Below are positions 61,056 to 64,000 of a stretch of DNA of 64,000 nt, piece by piece. The DNA comes from Clostridium yunnanense (GTDB lineage Bacteria; Bacillota; Clostridia; Clostridiales; Clostridiaceae), in contig NZ_JAENHN010000010.1 in NCBI RefSeq assembly GCF_016595795.1, forward strand, positions 248,001-312,000. The letters are read 5' to 3'. Position 1 is the first letter of the stretch, and each line of letters starts with the position of its first letter. The notes beneath the pieces are model-generated. The model was not told where the DNA came from. It did not search any database and saw only the letters and a program-made list of their open reading frames with translations. The translations under genes were made by a program, and so were the position numbers.

Positions 61056-62240
61056 TCACCTTAAAATATCCTCTTCTTTTAATGGAAGGGATTTAGCATC
61101 AAAACCTATTTCAGTTATATCTACATCGCAAACAACCGATACTTTTAATGATGGTAATAAGGTTTTCCAATCTTTTTTGTATTGATCTTCCCATTGCTTT
61201 GGGTATTCTCCACGAACTATGGAACCAAAACCAAACACATCAGAGCAATTTGTATTTTTTGCTTTATCTATAGCAGATTCTGCTAAGTTTTTTATTCTAT
61301 TCTCAAATAAAGTATCAATTTCATCTATCACTGAAGGTTTTGTCAGATCTAGCTTAGTTGTGTTCTCAGATAAATGAGCTTTAGTTTTAATAAATATTTT
61401 TACACTCAACTCATCGTTTTCTATAATAGGTGTTATCTTTGTTATGCTATCTAGAACTTTAGCAGTAACTTTTCCACCACCTGATTCCTTTGGAAAAGTC
61501 ACACTTCCTGATCCAAGTTTTATCTTATTCTGTATGTAAAGTACTCCTCGATAGGTATCATAATCTATAAAATCAACTAACTTTGATTTATTAAATAATC
61601 CAGCTCCAGTTATACTAGCTACTGAAGCAGTGGAAGGAGTAGTTTCTTTATCTGATTTTGTAACTTCAAGTAGTGGAATTATAGGATCGATTCCATCTTC
61701 TGTTAATGCAATAAAAAAATCTTTTAACTGAACTTCAGCTTTTAGATTTAAAGATTTTAATTTATCAATTTCCTGTGCTATATTTCTTTCTAGTGAGGAA
61801 TCTGTATCAAAAATTTTACTTGCATTTCCTTTAGTCAAAAACATGTGAGTCTTCAAAGGTGGTTCTGGATGTCTTGGGAAAAAATCCAGATATTCTGCAG
61901 CATTTTCTCTGGCAAGATACTCTCCCATCAACACATTCTCCATTTGTGAGAAAAATAATTTTCTAGATAATTTTCTAGAGATTCTATTGCAAGCGTCCAT
62001 GATGTCACCACCTTCTGAAGAAAAGATGATGACATCATTGTTCTGGCTAATTTTTTCGCTTTCAAAGGATCTTTGTGATGTTGGACGTATGCATAATAAG
62101 GTTACTTTTAAATTATCATGTTCACCTTTATCAAGAGCCATACTTGATACAATAATTAAATCGTTTATGTCTTTATTATCCCAGCAGCCAGTTAGTAACA
62201 TAGTTAATATTAAGAGTATGGTGAGTAAGTTTATTTTCAT
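61056..62240 (-). CDS. gerKC: Spore germinant receptor C lipoprotein (GerAC/GerKC)
   Basis: 394 residues from ATG 62240 (TTGGAG upstream). Lipobox 'LLTGCWDNKDIN' (Cys18). 'GCWDxxxI' and 'RRPTSQRSFE'-like 'IRPTSQRSFE' are typical of Ger(x)C. It sits between gerKA and gerKB and overlaps gerKB, the gerK A-C-B order of clostridia. Expected expression is in the forespore. Confidence 0.93.
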   Translation of the reverse strand: MKINLLTILLILTMLLTGCWDNKDINDLIIVSSMALDKGEHDNLKVTLLCIRPTSQRSFESEKISQNNDVIIFSSEGGDIMDACNRISRKLSRKLFFSQMENVLMGEYLARENAAEYLDFFPRHPEPPLKTHMFLTKGNASKIFDTDSSLERNIAQEIDKLKSLNLKAEVQLKDFFIALTEDGIDPIIPLLEVTKSDKETTPSTASVASITGAGLFNKSKLVDFIDYDTYRGVLYIQNKIKLGSGSVTFPKESGGGKVTAKVLDSITKITPIIENDELSVKIFIKTKAHLSENTTKLDLTKPSVIDEIDTLFENRIKNLAESAIDKAKNTNCSDVFGFGSIVRGEYPKQWEDQYKKDWKTLLPSLKVSVVCDVDITEIGFDAKSLPLKEEDILR

Positions 62241-62326
62241 ATTATTGTTCTCCAAGTTATAGAGTTACTAGATCAACTATTAAGTTATAGAAAATCTTTA
62301 ATAGAAACTGGTTCATATAATAGGTT

Positions 62327-63898
62327 CTATTTGACTTTATGCCTTTTCAAATTATTATTTTGAATATAGCTAGGGCGTTTTTTTACCCCCCACCATGGCA
62401 TTCTCATTAATGTATCCTTCAAGCTTGTGAATGTTAATGGTGCTAATGGAGATAGATAAGGTGTTCCAAAAGATTCAATTTTAGCTAGATGGATTAAAAG
62501 AAATAATACACCCATATAAAGTCCGTATAATCCTAAGGTGCCAGATAAAATCATTATTCCAAATCTAAGTACACGTATCGATAAAGCTAGATTGTACCTA
62601 GGAATTATAAAGGATGAAATACCTGTAATAGAAACGATTATTACCATAGAAGAAGAAACTATGCCAGCTTTTACAGCAGCTTCACCTATTACTAAGGCGC
62701 CTACTATACTTACTGTTTGCCCTGCTGGACTAGGGAGTCTTATTCCAGCCTCTCTTAATCCTTCAAAGAAACCTTCCATGAGTAGAGCTTCTACTAATAC
62801 AGGAAAGGGTACACCTTGCCTTGAAGCAATAATTGTTAATAATAGATTCCGAGGTATCATACCTTGATGAAAGCATAAAACAGCTATATAGAAAGAAGGT
62901 AGTAACAATGCATTGATCAAAAATACATATCTAATGAATCTTAGTAGAAGAGTAGCTATATAATTTTGATAATAATCTTCACTTGATTGCATGGATTGAA
63001 AAAAGGTTTGAGGAGCTATGAGAACTATAGGGGTATTGTCTACAATAATGCCCACATGTCCTTCAAGTAGAGCACTTGCAAGTCGGTCAGGTCTTTCAGT
63101 GTATCCAAACTCAGAAAAAACAGAAAATTTACTAGACTGAAGCAGCTCCTCAATATATCCACTTTCTAGTATTGCGTCTATTTCAATTTTAGAGAGTTTA
63201 TTCATAATATCATCAACTAAAGACTTTTCTGCAATTCCATCTAAATAAGTAATAGCAGTGTCAGTTTGAGATAGTTTGCCAATTTTGATGCTTCTAACTT
63301 TCAATTTTGGAGTCTTTAGTCTTCTTCTGATCAAGGTTATATTTGTTTCTATGTCTTCAGTAAAACCATCTCTAGGCCCTCTAATAACTGGTTCAATAAT
63401 AGACTCAGAAATACTTCTCTTTGAAAGCTTACGTAATTCTATTAATAGAGCATTTGACAAACCATCTATTATTAATGCAACTTTTCCTGAAAGTATAGAA
63501 TCTATTATTATATTTAATAAATCATTTTCTTCAACAGAAGGTAGAAATATAGTAGTCTTTATGTAGTCATGTATGTTTTCAGCTCTAAGGTCATTTGATT
63601 GAAAATTATTTTTGTTAAAATGTAGTAGTGGTCGTAATAAATCTTCGGTGACAATTTCCTTATCAATAAAGTTATTCAAGAATATTAAGGTACCTTCTAT
63701 AGAATTATTTATCTTTAAGTCTTTATAAGTTATATCTGATATATCTGAAAATATATCTTTTATTAAAGCTATATTTATCTGTAAGCTGGTTGAAAGTTTA
63801 TCATTATTACTAGTTGAATAAGTCATGCTATCTGAAGAAATATCAGAACTTTTATTTGTTGAACCTAGTTTATTTAATATACTTTTTAAAATATTCAT
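62327..63898 (-). CDS. gerKA: Spore germinant receptor A subunit (GerAA/GerKA)
   Basis: 523 residues from ATG 63898 (GGGAAG upstream). Soluble N-terminal region (1-260) with 'RGPRDGFTEDIETNITLIRRR', then about five membrane helices starting 'YIATLLLRFIRYVFLINALL' and 'MEGFFEGLREAGIRLPSPAGQ' motif. Full length. First gene of the germination operon; its upstream 100 bases reach the window edge, with a TTGACA (63940-63945, minus) and TATAAT (63919-63924) at a short 15-bp spacing. Confidence 0.94.
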   Translation of the reverse strand: MNILKSILNKLGSTNKSSDISSDSMTYSTSNNDKLSTSLQINIALIKDIFSDISDITYKDLKINNSIEGTLIFLNNFIDKEIVTEDLLRPLLHFNKNNFQSNDLRAENIHDYIKTTIFLPSVEENDLLNIIIDSILSGKVALIIDGLSNALLIELRKLSKRSISESIIEPVIRGPRDGFTEDIETNITLIRRRLKTPKLKVRSIKIGKLSQTDTAITYLDGIAEKSLVDDIMNKLSKIEIDAILESGYIEELLQSSKFSVFSEFGYTERPDRLASALLEGHVGIIVDNTPIVLIAPQTFFQSMQSSEDYYQNYIATLLLRFIRYVFLINALLLPSFYIAVLCFHQGMIPRNLLLTIIASRQGVPFPVLVEALLMEGFFEGLREAGIRLPSPAGQTVSIVGALVIGEAAVKAGIVSSSMVIIVSITGISSFIIPRYNLALSIRVLRFGIMILSGTLGLYGLYMGVLFLLIHLAKIESFGTPYLSPLAPLTFTSLKDTLMRMPWWGVKKRPSYIQNNNLKRHKVK

Positions 63899-64000
63899 AG
63901 CACACAACTTCCCATATAATTATAGAGTCATAACTATAGTGTCAACACTAAATGATAAAATATTCTATTTTATGTCACTATTAGGATTAAAAATACGGTT

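Noticed and set aside
62327-63566. Plus-strand open frames inside the germination and other genes
   Set aside because: They are antisense shadows of strong family matches, without ribosome binding sites or recognisable domains.
1-64000. tRNA, rRNA, CRISPR array, prophage or transposase genes
   Set aside because: I looked for these on both strands and saw none; there is no cloverleaf with CCA-type end, no regular direct repeats with spacers, and no phage or transposase motif.

Overview
The window is AT-rich DNA from a low-GC Gram-positive, endospore-forming anaerobe, most likely Clostridium sensu stricto. Evidence: a GerK-type spore germination operon, a maturation-complete-looking [NiFe] hydrogenase operon, a flagellar motor gene, LuxS, many Clostridium-type small membrane proteins, and AGGAGG-type ribosome binding sites with frequent TTG/GTG starts. 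Species cannot be fixed by reading. No rRNA, tRNA, CRISPR array, prophage or complete insertion sequence was seen.

Layout. 1-0.5 kb: 3' part of motB. 0.67-8.35 kb: [NiFe] hydrogenase small and large subunits, their endoprotease and hypA(truncated)-F-C-D-E, all on the plus strand; hypB is absent. 8.4-15.2 kb: secreted/cell-surface genes (ricin-lectin/3D protein, transglutaminase-like protein, L,D-transpeptidase), a NERD protein and a short UvrC-like GIY-YIG protein. 15.4-17.2 kb: a large cytosolic beta-helix protein of a family best known from actinobacteria. 17.3-19.7 kb: GntR(YtrA-type)-DUF1648-YhfC operon behind a perfect 37-bp palindrome. 19.9-26.3 kb: diguanylate cyclase, MATE pump, SemiSWEET, two-domain multicopper oxidase with divergent TetR, alpha/beta hydrolase. 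26.5-34.1 kb: ECF sigma/anti-sigma pair, secreted GH5 glucanase, BlaI/M56 (BlaR-like) pair with operators, lipoprotein. 34.2-42.6 kb: luxS, two radical SAM genes, PadR remnant, D-amino acid transaminase, a 50-aa zinc-ribbon protein, dTDP-glucose dehydratase, a MerR-methyltransferase fusion divergent from a 2H phosphoesterase. 42.9-48.3 kb: ubiD-ubiA-ubiX followed by a translationally coupled ABC importer. 48.8-53.1 kb: two membrane proteins, MFS pump plus iron-sulfur flavoprotein divergent from a TetR regulator. 53.3-59.5 kb: second L,D-transpeptidase, tocopherol-cyclase-like protein, pseudouridine synthase, soluble chemotaxis transducer, cupin and hemerythrin. 59.7-63.9 kb: gerKA-KC-KB plus a fourth small membrane ORF.

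The most unusual structure not explained by genes is a family of exactly 96-bp intergenic elements (14024-14119, 34939-35034, 42653-42748) with about 14-bp terminal inverted repeats and a conserved internal hairpin; shorter relatives lie at 26467-26524 and 40729-40780, and a different sequence with the same architecture and the same hairpin-loop bases lies at 33361-33459. One copy supplies the last codons and stop of the UvrC-like gene. The second is the ubiD-ubiA-ubiX-ABC importer operon, which suggests uptake and prenylation/decarboxylation of an aromatic precursor in a bacterial group usually considered quinone-free.

Regulation is unusually legible: GntR palindrome, BlaI boxes inside a TTGACA-17-TAGGAT promoter, a MerR promoter with a 19-bp spacer, paired TetR sites, and a CRP/FNR-like site upstream of the hemerythrin gene. 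All functions are assigned from motifs read by eye; no database search was run.
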